A stretch of 64,000 bases of DNA, from NCBI GenBank assembly GCA_028751875.1, contig CM054135.1:4985163-5049162 (forward strand), read 5' to 3'. The notes under the pieces are model-generated. The model ran no database searches and was not told where the DNA came from. It worked only from the letters and a program-made list of their open reading frames with translations. Numbering within the stretch: position 1 is the first letter of the stretch; the number at the start of each line of letters is the position of its first letter. The position numbers and the translations under genes were made by a program. The stretch is from Rapana venosa. Its lineage: Eukaryota; Mollusca; Gastropoda; Neogastropoda; Muricidae. Below, in pieces: positions 24,053 through 35,011 of the stretch.

Positions 24053-24529
24053 AGCTAAACTTGCAAATTTTTTGGGACTCATTGATTTAATTTTATATCC
24101 AAAACCGAATAAACCACATTCCTTTAAATTTTATTTGTTTCAAAAGTAGTAATCCTCCATTTAAGGGAAAATTTTGCTGCATTTTTTGTAGGCAGACCTT
24201 ACACCCTGCATTTAAAGGGGGCATGGGGGAAATGTTTCAGGCGTGGCTTTTTCAGGGAGGGGTTTAAAAAAGGGATTTACTGCCCAACAACTTTAAGCTG
24301 GGGTTTGTCCCCGCTGGGAAAACTTCGACTCCCAAACGGGTCAAACCCGGCGATGCTCCTTTATTTGCCTCAGACCGGGGGTGTTCTAAAGAGAAAATAG
24401 GGGGTAAGTTTCCTTCCAGTGATGAAGGGATTTGTTTTTGTTCCACAAATTTTCACCTAAAAGGGAAAAGATCTAGGGAAAGTGGGATTATTCACGGAAA
24501 AAACCACAAAAACCCCAAAAACCCCAAAA

Positions 24530-24600
24530 CACCCACACCCACACACACACACACACACCCCCACACCACACCCCCACGCACGCACGCAACCCGTACGCAC
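24530..24600. repeat. (CA)n-rich tract
   Basis: Imperfect CACACA with CCCC and GCAC interruptions. Confidence 0.8.
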
Positions 24601-24790
24601 CCCGGGATCGCACCCCGCGCAGGCTTCCCGGCACATCCACTTTCCAAACACCCTTCCTCTCCCCGTGGGAAAACTTAACGGGAACATGTTTTTTGTTTTT
24701 AAAAAAAGATTTAAGTAAATTTTCTGTCAAATGGTTTAAAGAAAAGTTTGCTTTTTTTTAAAAAATAGTATTTTAGTTTTGGAAGTTTCA

Positions 24791-25394
24791 AGTATTTCAC
24801 TGGCCCTGGAGCTGTTTAAAAGGAAAAAAAAAACATGGAACCAGAATCGTTGAAAGAACCTCGAGAAAAGAAATTTTGACACAAAACAAGGAAGACTGGA
24901 GTTTGGCCACTAAACATAAAACAGAAAATGTGGAAGCCAGCTGATGATATACAAAGATTTCTCTGGCTCCTAACTTGGATGTGAAAGGAAGAAAGCTGCA
25001 GAGTGGCCGGAGAACTTTCAGGAGGCTATGGGATAGGGAGGACATTGTCATGAATCAGATACAAGAAGGTCCGGCGTACAGGACAGCAGTGTTTCTGTCA
25101 TGAAGTGTCAAGACCTCCATCTATGGTCCAAGGGAAGACACACACACTGCTGACAGGCCAAATTGTGTTGGGCGTGCGTAATGAACGCTGCGATCAACAG
25201 TTGTGACAGCTGATACTGACTGTGCATTGCTATCAAACTTCACACTTTCTGCCCATACAAATTTCAGAAATTTAACGTGCTTCTCCTGTATCTTTTGTCT
25301 TCAAGAGCTCGGGAGTCTCCAGGAAAATGTTATTGTCTGAAGAATTTCTACAAATGCTTTTTGCCATGTGTCATTTCTTTATCTTTACTATTTT
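24791..25394. other. Unassigned stretch
   Basis: Sequence quality looks normal again from about 24840. No gene or clear repeat domain is visible. It may be the upstream, unreadable part of the LINE fragment that follows. Confidence 0.3.
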
Positions 25395-26020
25395 CTTCTG
25401 GCTGTTGTGAAAAGGTGGAAGCTGGCGTGGTTTTCTCATGTCAAGTGTAACAGCTCTCTTGCCAGGGTCATCCTACAGGGGTCCCTTTAGGGAGGAAGAT
25501 GCAGGAGCAGACAGATGAATAAATGGACAAATAACACCACAGATGAAACAGGCGTAGACATAGCTGTGTTGCTGCTAAATGCTCAAGACATACCTGTCAA
25601 TTGTCTCCATCACTGCTGTGGATGGTAGGAGCTCCACGTACTGCCACCAAAACTTGCCGTTTTTCTCTACCTCTGCTGAGTTCCCCAATCTCATCATGTT
25701 TACCTCCCAGACCACTGACTTCAGTGAGATTGGCGACGTCAGATGTGCTGTAGGTCGTTATAAAACTATGTTCTTGTGAGCTGTTTGATGTGCCATTAAA
25801 TGGTGTTAATGGCGACATGTTTTGCTTCAAGTTTTATCGTGAGAATTCTACCACTAATTTTGTTGTAGCTTTTTAAGCACACTAAGTGGAGAATAATAAT
25901 TATGGCTGCTACACCATAGGAGACTCCTTTTGAATTTTCACTGCTCGGAGAACACTGTTGACCAACGCATCCATTGTGTCTGCCCAGTGACCATCAAGGT
26001 CCAGGGGGTGATGATGATGT
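25395..26020 (+). mobile_element. LINE 3' remnant (family C)
   Basis: Near 25408-25500 the + strand encodes KRWKLAWFSHVKCNSSLARV followed by an ILQGSL block. This matches the KRRKLAWFGHVTRHDxLSKTILQGTL motif at the C-terminus of a widespread invertebrate RTE/Jockey-type LINE, and the related fragment at 56465-57350. At 25947-26020 the 3' region AACACTGTTGACCAACGCAT runs into GATGATGATG and matches 34550-34640. Frames are broken. Confidence 0.65.
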
Positions 26021-26394
26021 CTTTCCTGTTGGCATGCTTGTATTAAGACTTAATGTTGAAAACAAAAATGCACTGAACATAATTCCAAACACAATGCACC
26101 ACAGTTGTGGACTGTGTACAAATTAAACTACATAATTTCTAGTGTGGTGTGAGAGATAGCACGAAAAACATCGAGAAAGATAGGACGCATGGGTTAGCTA
26201 TATATTTTGGATCCCTTTTATCTTAGAAGCGCAACCGAATATCCAAACTTAAAATGATGTAAAAACAGTTTAATTTCCAACTCTTTTCTGTTACTGAACA
26301 AGTGCCTAAAACCAAATAAATGTATCGGCACTAAATATACCGAGAGATGATGATGATGATGAAGAAGATGGTGATAATAACCATTTTTATCATC
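26021..26394. other. Unassigned stretch with (GAT)n
   Basis: No gene recognised. A short (GAT)n/(GAA)n tract lies at about 26346-26370. Confidence 0.35.
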
Positions 26395-26655
26395 ATCTTT
26401 GCTTATCTTTATTTATTTCGGGAATAGCGAATACGCACTCATCTGCTTTATTTTTTTTACATCCATTCCCCACGTGCATGCTGTTTTGTAGATAAATCTT
26501 GACATCCATTCCCACCGGCACACACGGCCTACTGTTTTGAAAGACATAACAGGATTTAATGTGCGCGCAAGATGTTTTGTGGGCGCTCAGACACGGGACC
26601 GTGCTTTATTGTCTCTTGGGAAGGACTTTCTGCGAGTAGAGTCGGCAGTGACGTT
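26395..26655 (-). mobile_element. SINE-E copy 3
   Basis: It carries the family landmarks in + orientation: TCCCCACGTGCATGCTGTTTT, CCCACCGGCACAC, AACAGGATTTAATGTGCGCG, CAAGATGTTTTGTG and CAGACACGGGACC. The tRNA-like head would lie at the right end, where the copy breaks off into a (GA)n tract. By the family's inferred polarity its sense is the minus strand. Confidence 0.75.
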
Positions 26656-26660
26656 AACAA

Positions 26661-26761
<101 letters not shown>

Positions 26762-26789
26762 TTATTGGGCCTTTGGCAACTATACATTG

Positions 26790-27987
26790 CCAGGGATAAA
26801 AATGGAAAACTAACAGCCTAGCAGCCTTTGATACCATAGATCACTCAATTCTTCTTTCTCGCCTCCAAAATACGTTTGGTATTAACGGCACAGTCCTCAC
26901 CTGGTTTACTTCATACCTCACAGACAGGATCCAGAAAGTTATTGTAAACAAAATTCAATCAAACCCTGTCAAAATGGAATGTGGAGTCCCGCAGGGATCA
27001 GTCCTGGGCCCTGTTCTCTTTACTCTCTACACTGCTCCACTCTCACATATAATAAACAACCACCATATTGATCATCATTTCTATGCCGATGATACTCAGT
27101 TTCAGTGCAGTGATACTGTTGAAAACTTGCCTTCCCTCCTGACAAATATGTCCTACTGCCTTCAAGACATTCAAAACTGGATGACTCAGAACAAGTTACA
27201 ACTTAATGCCGATAAAACCGAAGCCACGCTCATAGGGACCCAACATAAACTTTCCTCTATGGCAAAAACTTCAATTTGAATTCGGCAATACGTCAGTTCC
27301 TTTGTCCAACTCTGTGAAGTATTTAGTAGTAGTTCTTGACAACACACTCTCTATGAAAAATTCATCACCCAGACCTGCCAGTCTTGCTACTATCAATTAC
27401 GGCGCATAAGCGGGATTCGCAAGTATCTGTCCACTGATGCAACTTCCAAGCTTGTCACATCTCTCATTCTTTCACGTTTAGACTACTGTAATTCTCTTTT
27501 GGCTGGCCTACCAGCATCATCTATCCGCTCTCTTCAACGCATACAAAACTCTGCAGCTCGACTGGTCCTAAGAAAGAAAAAATCTGAACACATCACTCCT
27601 CTTCTGCGATCTCTTCACTGGCTGCCTGTCTCACAAAGACTGGAGTATAAAATCAATACCCTCTGTTTCAAATGTCTCCACAAATCTGCACCCCCTTATC
27701 TTTGTAACTGTCTTCATCTGTACACTCCATCCCGTTTCCTTCGTTCAGCCGCAGATACTTTGTGCTTTCGAACACCCAGATTCAAACAAACCATTGTTGG
27801 CCGTCGCTCCTTCTCTGTTTCTGGTCCATCCACCTGGAATGACCTCCCTCTTTCACTTCGCCAAAAGCCTTCACTTGATACCTTCAAATCCAGCCTCAAA
27901 ACACACTTACTTCCTACCTGAGACTTTCCACCCCAAATATCTGTCACTAATTTTCAACAGCATTTTTCACCTTCTAAGTGTTGTTCC

Positions 27988-28067
<80 letters not shown>

Positions 28068-28262
28068 TGTGTGTGTGTGTGCGTGCGTGCGTGCGTGTGC
28101 GTGCATGCGTGCATACGTGCGCGCGCATGGTTTTGAAATCTGTTGTTCATTATGTTTAAGGAGAGTTGCATGCCTGTAAATGATTGAGTGCAAGCGCTTC
28201 GATTTGTTGTTTTTTTACAAGATTCAGCGCTATATAAATTCCATATATTATTATTATTATTA
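26790..28262 (+). mobile_element. 5'-truncated L2/CR1-like LINE with reverse transcriptase
   Basis: From 26821 the frame reads AAFDTIDHSILLSRLQ, then GVPQGSVLGPVLF and FYADDTQ, which are the catalytic core motifs of a non-LTR reverse transcriptase. It continues through LNADKTEATLIGTQ. Frameshifts near 27275 and 27360 interrupt it. The ORF resumes with TCQSCYYQLRRISGIRKY, SRLDYCNSLLAGLP, LLRSLHWLPVSQR and WNDLPLSLRQKPSLDTFKSS, ending at a stop at 27919-27921. The LDYCNSLLAGLP and LHWLP blocks are typical of the L2/CR1 group. The 3' end is AGCGCTATATAAATTCCATA followed by (ATT)n, the usual L2-type tail. A (GT)n tract lies in the 3' UTR. Endonuclease and N-terminal RT are absent. It lies in a receptor intron and is not active. 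Confidence 0.88.
27990..28130. repeat. (GT)n microsatellite with GCGT and GCAT variants
   Basis: Long GT tract passing into GCGTGCGT and alternating GCGCGC. It lies in the 3' untranslated part of the L2-like element. Cys/Val open frames here are repeat translations. Confidence 0.95.
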
Positions 28263-29029
28263 ACACAAAATACAAATTTACCTTTTCGAAAGCTTTGATA
28301 AGACCTTGGTATGCCTATCTTGGCATGTACCCCAAATTGTACACTCCTGAATATGCATATTCCAAAATCATGAATAAATAAAGTGTTGACTTAGATAAAG
28401 TATTCAAACAAAACATAGATAAATAATCTTAGTTTATTTACTTTGCTCTTTAGGATACTACAGAAATGTAGTAGGCCCGTTGGCACATTTGTTAGTAGAG
28501 GTATACTTGTATGTAAAGATTTATCACAAAAAAGATACAAAACAAGTATAAAAAAGATCATGATATTGAAATCTTTTCTAACGGGTACTGTTTTTAAAAT
28601 GCAAAATATGAATGATTTCATCATCAGGGGGTTTTTTACTACGCTTGGGTTTGTATTTTGTATTTTCTCATGTTTTGCAATGTAAGTATAACTCCATTAT
28701 CAACTTTTGGGTCCTATTATGCTTTTGAGCTGGTTTTTGTTTTTAAATTTCTGAATATTTCATTTGATTTTTTTTTCTGTCTTAATTTGTATTTTATTCA
28801 TGATGTTAGAACTAGAGTTTTTTGGGACAAAGTATATATGCCAAGGTTTATCAAATTGTGAAGCTTATCCATTTTCTTGATTTTTCCCCTTTTAGCCTAT
28901 TGAATTGTTTTGGGGCCCAAAAGTCAAAGTACTAAGTCTTTTCAAAATTCATAATTTCTCTGTCTCTGTCCCTCACTCCTGTCGTTGCTGTCTTCTGCTC
29001 TCTCATTCATCATTTTCTACTTTGTGTAG
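28263..29029. other. Intronic sequence, nothing recognised
   Basis: A+T-rich sequence of normal appearance. A pyrimidine-rich acceptor (TTTTCTACTTTGTGTAG) ends at 29029, directly before the receptor exon. Confidence 0.45.
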
Positions 29030-29200
29030 GTGGAGAGTCCCAAGGGAAAACGAGTGGTGGAGGGGTGGGTTCCTCCAGAGGTTTTTCCATCGCCGTTTCA
29101 CAATTACGACACAGCGAGATACCTCTGACAGTGCTACCCCCTGATGAACTCACAAACACTGACCGGTTCCCTTATTTCTGAGGTGGGTTCCCCCTTGAAG
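29030..29200 (+). CDS. Class C GPCR (mGluR-like), ligand-domain exon
   Basis: After an acceptor ending at 29029, the frame GGT-GGA-GAG gives GSSRGFSIAVSQLRHSEIPL and then TVLPPDELTNTDRFPYF. This corresponds to the class C Venus flytrap segment GxxSSxxSxAVxxLLxxxxIPxxSxxATSxxLSDxxxYPYFxRxVP. After PYF the frame hits TGA at 29179-29181. One extra T in the TTT run there restores FLRWVPP, matching the expected YFLRTVP. The stop is therefore probably a homopolymer error, though a real inactivating lesion is possible. The donor is unclear, near GAAG|GGTTTTTT at about 29200. This exon should precede the one at 34745, whose first full codon is Tyr of the following YQxxAVAEL helix. The ATS segment is replaced by PPD. 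Confidence 0.6.
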
Positions 29201-29204
29201 GGTT

Positions 29205-31650
29205 TTTTGCTTCTGTACTACACTCTCCAGCTCAGGAAATTTTAAAATTTGTTTTTATATTGAACAAACAAATAACCCCTACCAGGAAAAAAAGAACAAA
29301 GGGGGAAAAGGGGAAAGGGTCCAATTCAAAACCAATCTTGTTTATTGCCCTTTCCCACCATAAGTTCATAGAGGGGTTTGCACACTGATTTCCCGAAGAA
29401 AGGTATCATTTGGGGGTTGCTGCAATTTCCCCAAATTCCCTTGAGAATCTTATGTTAAGTGGAAAACCTTTTTGTTTTATTTTATCTTGCGTATTAATGG
29501 GACAACGAGTTTTCCCCAAATTTCACTCCCTCACTGCTACCATCCCATCCCAGCGGTGATAAAAATTTTGCTTTAAAATGACCACACTTGGATTTGGAAA
29601 GGATGGGGGTAATATTCACTGGGCCCTGGCCCCCCGACTGAATCAGCTAAATGTTGGGCTGGATGGGTCACCATTCTTTGGTTTACCGGGTTTTTTTTTC
29701 AAACTTTAAGTCTTATCTGTCCACACAGCCCGTTAGATTTTTTTTTTACCTTTGATGTATCCTTAAAGAAATTTAAATTTAAAACATCCGAAAAACCAGA
29801 AATTCTATGTCTGTGTAATCCTTTAAATGGGTGGTTTTTGACATTTTTCTGGTTTTTGGATCCTTGGGCAATGGGTTTTGGGGGAAAAAAGCATTTTCCT
29901 AACTGGAAAATGCCTTGAAAAAGGAGGAGATTTTAAGTATACAATACCTTTTACGTTTTAGAAACTAACATTAAAGGAATTTCCAAAAATTGCCTGGAGT
30001 TGGGGGTTAAGAAAACAAACATAAAAAGGGTTGTTATACTCTGAATAACTTCAGTAAAATTTAGTATTTTTAGATGGCGTTTTTGTGAGAGCTTTATTTT
30101 CTATAATATAAGAGTGAACCAAGTCTGAAAAAGGCTCCCTTACAGATTCTAAAACCTTAGCTGAAAAGGGGTCCAGAGACTTCAAGTACAGTCCCGCTTT
30201 GCTGATATTTAAATTTGGAATATAAATTTATTTTGAAAAACTCAAGTACCCCGGGATAGATGCAACAGAAATCTCCTCGCTCCCTAGTCTGTATGGCAGT
30301 TTTTAAAACTTTCTAAATGATCTTTTCAATGTTGAAAAAGCGATCTAAAATTTTTGCCCCCTGATGAAATAACACCCAAGAAATTTGTTTCACAGTTTGC
30401 AAGGTATGGGGTTTTTTTTACCCAAACACAAACAGGGTCAGGAAAATATTCTTTAAATCCATTGTGGAAATGCTTATAGTACTCTGGGGTGGAAACATTT
30501 AAAGCCATTGTTCTCGGCTCATTCTTGCACCCTTTTTTTGCGAGTGAGGCTGTTTTTAACTTTACACATTTTTGGGCCCTTAAAAGGTTTTTTTAAAATT
30601 GCACTTTGCGTACTATAACGTTTTTAATACAACCCCCCCTTTCCTTCCTTTCTCCCCCCTTTTTAAAAAGAACTGTTCAACCTGGTTAAACTTCATGTTT
30701 TGCTGAGGTTAGCAATTCTGAGAGTTAATGTTTCTTTGTCAAACTATGTTACAGTGTGCCGTTTGGACAAACTTCTTGTCTATTTGTATACCCATGGTTG
30801 TGGTTTGGGAATTCTTTTCATCCACTTGAGGCTTTCTCTAAAGAAACCAGTTGAAGTCTTTATATTGTAACTCCTTCTCTCTGCTTAGGTGCTCAGCAAG
30901 TCTCTGTGGGCTGGAAGACCTGGCAATTGATTGAGGTCGGGTAGGTCCATTTTCCCCCTTCACCTTAAAAAACGCATTTTCTTGTGACAAAAGACGGGAA
31001 AAACCAGTGCGATGGTGTAGCGGGGTTGTACATTTGACATGAACCTAAGTCCCGGGGGGGGGGGCGGTGGCTCGCCTTTGTTTTAAAACAGCCCCTTTGC
31101 CCCTCAGTGGTGTCCTCCATTCAGGCCCGGGGGCTTTGTTGAAGAGTGTCCAGGGGAACATCAGGGATAAACACCTCGAGCTTCCCAAACGGGGTATCAT
31201 TCAACGGCTTGTGGGGCCTTTCTTGTTGAATGCATCCCCCTCTTTCCCTTTCTATTACCCCCTTTTTCCTCCTTTCTCTATGAACAGCGGATTTTGCTTG
31301 TAGTAGAACATTGGGTTTAAATTTTAACTTGTAAATAGATTTTTTTTGTCAGTTTATTTTGGGTGTGGGGGCAGGATTTGGCCCCCGTTTCCAAAGCATT
31401 TATTGGTCAGTTGGAATTAGTAGTCCTGCAAGTAAACCCAAAATAACAGGGGGTGCAGCTTTTAAAATTCATTCTCTTGTTTGGGTTTTCTGGTGAACTT
31501 TTTCTTGAAGTTAGCAGGGTGTGGTGTTGGAAACTTGGGGAATGGGTTAGCACAAAAAAGCAGTTTGTTTCGCTTGACTTAAGAGTTTTTTCTTTTTGGG
31601 CAGTTGTGGGGCAAAAAATTTATTAATGGAAAGCTAATTGATAATGAAAT
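29205..31650. other. Homopolymer-rich, probably low-quality block
   Basis: The same appearance as 9106-24790, though milder: frequent runs of A, C, G and T and short open frames on both strands. No gene or repeat is readable. It is intronic with respect to the receptor. Confidence 0.55.
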
Positions 31651-32949
31651 TTTTTTTGTGTCTACTAGCTAATTAACCCTTGATGAATGTGTGATGGTAC
31701 ATGAAAATGAAAGTGTGTGTATTTTACACATAAAATTTGGGTTTAAATCATGAGACTTTTTTTTTTTATTGTGTGACCCGTGTGAGTGAGTGTTGCTTTT
31801 TAAAAACATTTGGGGTAGCAATTTTATTTCAAAATTTTGTCTGCAGCGCACCATTTGTAAATATTTTTGGTTCAAAATTTGATTAAAGATCATTGATTGC
31901 AACTGTTAAATAGGGTTTAAAAGCAGCCTTTTATTTGTCTTTGAAATATAGCGCAATAAGTTCCATTTTTTTATTTTATTATTATTTTTATTATTATCTT
32001 GGATTTATTCATAATTGGCTGTTCAACTAAAGTGAGATTTCAGGTAAGGGGTCATTATTTGTGAGTGTTTAATTGAGTGAAGTTTATAAATCGCATTGAT
32101 CACTGGTAAAATAATGTGGATTGGTAACAAAGCTATTGCCAGTATTGGGATAGACTACTACAGCAAAGTTGAATTGAGATAAAAGCTGACTGCTCAAAGA
32201 GTTGAAGACTTGAAGGTTAGACTTGAGTGCAGTAACAGGACTAGGCCTGGCTAGGCTCCCATGGTAAGTGTTCTGCTGAAGTAGGCAGTCTGTCGACATG
32301 TAGGTGTGACTAAGTGTATGGTTAGTCATTTGTGTCAAAAGTGGTTAATTTGTATGTAGTTTTGGGACACACTAGATTGTGCCTGCTCTGTCTCTGCCTC
32401 ACCCCTCCCTCTATCTCAATCTCTCTCACTTACGCTCTCTCTCTCTCGTGCTACAATATCCATGGGATATGATAGGCACCAATGTTGTGAAAGATCTTAG
32501 TATAGACTAAGTTCTGTTAACATCATTCGGATGTCAGTTGAGAGTATTGAGGAAAGGGTTTTTTCGAGTCATTTTGTAGTTTTGGTTGTTGATTTATAAC
32601 TGTATACTCTCTATTGGTTCCCTAGGATTAACTTGGTATTTTGGTATGAGTGATGAATGGAATTCGGGTTTCTTACATTCGGCTAGACGGCGATATAGCT
32701 ATTTGCTATGTGTGCCTATCATGAACCTGGTTAAATATGGATAAAGTAGCTACCTGAATTTTATGTTTGTTTCATGTGTCTGTTGTTGTATAGATGAAAC
32801 AATACAAAGTGTTACCATAACACCCCTGCGTGGCATCATCATTATCCCTTGAGTTGTAGTGTGCCAGGGTCCTAACAACCCCTTCCCCGTTCAACAGGGT
32901 AAAGAGCAAAATCGTTTACAAAAAGGGAGCGTTCAACACCCCGGTGGAA
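31651..32949. other. Intronic sequence, nothing recognised
   Basis: Mostly normal-looking A+T-rich sequence. It contains a T/A tract near 31967-32000 and a degenerate CT-rich stretch at about 32380-32450. No coding domain or dispersed repeat was identified. Confidence 0.4.
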
Positions 32950-33770
32950 CGATCCAATACTACTGTTGATTTTTTTTAAGAGGGCAGGAGAGAGGATGCT
33001 TTCCTGCAGAAACCCCATTCCCTGCCCAAGGCATGGACTCAACTTGCATCCAAAACTGTCTTTTTATCAGGAAGTTTTCTTGATCAAAAATAAAACAAAA
33101 CAACCCCCCAAACTCATGGAGGTATGGCAGAATGCCATATTTCCAAGCCGGATTATAAGCCTTTTTCAAATCAAAGATACGCCAAGAACGTTTTAATTGT
33201 TTATAGAAGTGTTATAGACAGATATTTCCAGGCAAACCAGATGGTCGACAGAGGAAAGTGTTGGTTTTTTGTGTGCAAAACTGCACTGCTCCTTGACCAG
33301 AAAGCCATCAGTTTTAAGATTATGCATAAAACAGGAGGTGTCCACCTCCAGCAATTTGAAAATACAGCTGGTCAAAGCTATTGGTCTGTAGTTGTTCATG
33401 TCTTTCAGATTCTTTTAAGGTTTATGGATGGGGATGATATTGTCCATCTGCCACTGTGGAGCAAAAAAGTCCTGTAATCCAAATATGGTTGTATACTTTC
33501 AGCAGTACTTGTAAATTGTTGTCAGGGATTTGATTTATAAGACCATGTTTTCCATCAGGGCAGCAGAAGTCTCGCCACAGATTTGCAGGGCAGTTTTTAG
33601 TTCGGACAACAAAAGCAAGAGTACAATCTTGATACTTTTTGAAGGCAACATTTTAAGAAGCTTTTCCTTTCAAAGATTTCATTCTTTGGGAAGCTTGTTT
33701 CTTCAATGCTAAAGAGAAGTTTTTCTTCAGAGTAATGAAAACCAAGTAAACAATAAACAGACAAAGGGAG
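32950..33770 (-). mobile_element. Jockey/I-type LINE remnant, reverse transcriptase
   Basis: On the minus strand, 33399-33340 encodes MNNYRPIALTSCIFKLLE, the RT entry block (NYRPIxLTSxxxKLxE). It is preceded near 33520-33420 by LQVLLKVYNHIWITG and followed by KKAYNPAWKYGILPYLHEF near 33165-33110. The last segment matches the DLxKAYDxxWKYGIL block of Jockey/I reverse transcriptases. The QGS motif region is frameshifted at 33020-32980. Farther upstream, ALKKQASQRMKSLKGKASKN at 33740-33680 resembles the linker before RT. Frames are broken, so it is inactive. Confidence 0.7.
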
Positions 33771-34189
33771 AGAAATTATTTGGGACTTAACTAGCACCTG
33801 TAGACACGTTATTGGATTTTTTACCTGGGTTGATTTCTAGATAGATTGCATACAGCACATGTAGAATGATGAAGAGACACCTGGAAAAATTTTTAAAGTG
33901 ATCCAACAAGTCATAGTTTTTATCAGCCTCTCTTTTACCCTTCCCCTTTTCCTCTTCATTTAACATCTTTCACAAATCATTACTTTAAAAAAAATGTTTA
34001 CTGTCTTTGTACTTCTGTGTCATTGTTATGAAAGGTCTACTGGGAAGAATTAAGGAAAGAAGGCCATTCTTAAGATGAAGTAAAGATCAGACTAGTACTT
34101 GTAACCTTGCCCATGGCAAAGATGATAAGGATTGGGGAAAGCAAAGACATCACCTTCCCACCAAAATCAGAAGTTGTCTAGAGTAGTCA
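33771..34189. other. Intronic sequence, nothing recognised
   Basis: No gene or repeat recognised. It may belong to the same LINE insertion as 32950-33770. Confidence 0.3.
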
Positions 34190-34477
34190 TCATTTCCATC
34201 CTACTGTGCAGGTGTAAAAGCTGGATCTTGATGGCATAACTGTAATAGAAAACCCAATCCTCTTAAAAAAATCATTCAAAAGGCTTATCCAAATCTCCTG
34301 GCAGGACCAAAGAACCAATGAGTCAGTGTAGCCAGAGGTGATCATAAATTCTAGTCCACAGGAACCCATTCTGGTTGTTGTCAAGAGGAGGATATGGCAT
34401 AGCTTGGTCATATCACACGTCACTACTATCTTCCTTAAATTATCATGTATAAGATACTTGGGAGAAGATGTGTGCAT
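34190..34477 (-). mobile_element. Possible LINE endonuclease remnant
   Basis: The minus-strand frame contains WISLLNDFFKRIGFSITVM followed by a Ser/Phe-Tyr segment. This is vaguely like the LNDFLxxxxLxxLNxGxxTF block near the end of LINE endonucleases. Its position upstream of the RT fragment at 32950-33770, on the same strand, fits. The resemblance is weak and no catalytic motif is visible. Confidence 0.22.
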
Positions 34478-34499
34478 GTGAAACTTTGGATTAACATAA

Positions 34500-34623
34500 T
34501 TAAAGATTGTTCTGGCCTTGGCATCACAGCGTTGCTGTGAAAGGCTGAAGACAGGCCAGCCAGGAGAAAACTGTTGACCAACGTATTATTTGTGTACCCG
34601 TACTAGCATCTAGGTCAGAGTAC

Positions 34624-34666
<43 letters not shown>

Positions 34667-34690
34667 AGTAATGATGATAATATTGATGAT
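34500..34690 (+). mobile_element. LINE 3' tail (family C) ending in (GAT)n
   Basis: AAACTGTTGACCAACGTATT at 34566-34585, followed by GTGTACCCGTACTAG and a (GAT)n tract at 34624-34690, matches the 3' region at 25947-26020. The (GAT)n looks like the element's own tail. It ends about 55 bp before the receptor acceptor site at 34743-34744. Confidence 0.55.
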
Positions 34691-34744
34691 GGGATGTGAT
34701 GATCTTGGTGTCTCTGATTAAAGATTTTGGTTGTTGTGCATCAG

Positions 34745-34922
34745 ATACCAATTCAAAGCAGTAGCTGAGCTGATAAAGATGTTTGGCTGGACATACGTAT
34801 CAGTGGTTCACCAACGTGGCAGTTACGGGGAGAACGCCATTAACAGGCTCAGAGAATTATTAGATGCCTTCAACATCTGCCTGGCAACTGTTGGTGTCTT
34901 TCGATATGGATCATATGAAGAG
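34745..34922 (+). CDS. Class C GPCR (mGluR-like), ligand-domain exon
   Basis: The acceptor is GTGCATCAG|A, with the first base completing a codon (phase 2). The 59 full codons begin YQFKAVAELIKMFGWTYVSV, then VHQRGSYGENAINRLRELL, and end VFRYGSYEE. This is the class C receptor segment YQxxAMAEILxxFxWxYVSxVxxxGxYGExGI. The Tyr in SYGE, which contacts glutamate in mGluRs, is present. The donor is GAAGAG|GTCTCT in phase 0; it is weak at +3 to +6 and runs straight into a (TC)n microsatellite. About 100 residues normally separate this segment from the start of the exon at 43187, so at least one exon between them is missing or unreadable. Confidence 0.82.
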
Positions 34923-34943
34923 GTCTCTCTTTCTCTCTCTCCC

Positions 34944-34989
<46 letters not shown>

Positions 34990-35011
34990 CTCTCTCTCTC
35001 TCTCTCTCTCA
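34923..35011. repeat. (TC)n microsatellite at the exon border
   Basis: CT dinucleotide tract with a few interruptions, starting at the splice donor itself. Ser/Leu open frames over it are not coding. Confidence 0.92.

Larger units (their letters stand above)
9106..24790. other. Homopolymer-rich, probably low-quality consensus block
   Basis: Almost every few bases the sequence shows runs of 3-8 identical bases (AAAA, CCCC, TTTTT, GGGG), with extreme cases such as C and G tracts at 10201-10300. All open frames are short, lie on both strands, and have Lys/Phe/Gly/Pro-biased composition that follows from such runs. Natural sequence on either side does not look like this. The pattern fits an unpolished or failed long-read consensus. 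Real exons or repeats may be hidden in it, including missing receptor exons, but none can be read with confidence. Minus-strand frames at 20913-21095 and 21596-21889 have somewhat more protein-like composition but match nothing I know. Confidence 0.7.

Noticed and set aside
30880..30960. TCTCTGCTTAG followed by a GCTCAGCAAGTCTCTGTGGG-type stretch considered as a receptor exon
   Set aside because: It has an acceptor-like start, but all frames stop quickly, match nothing in class C receptors, and the block around it is poor sequence.
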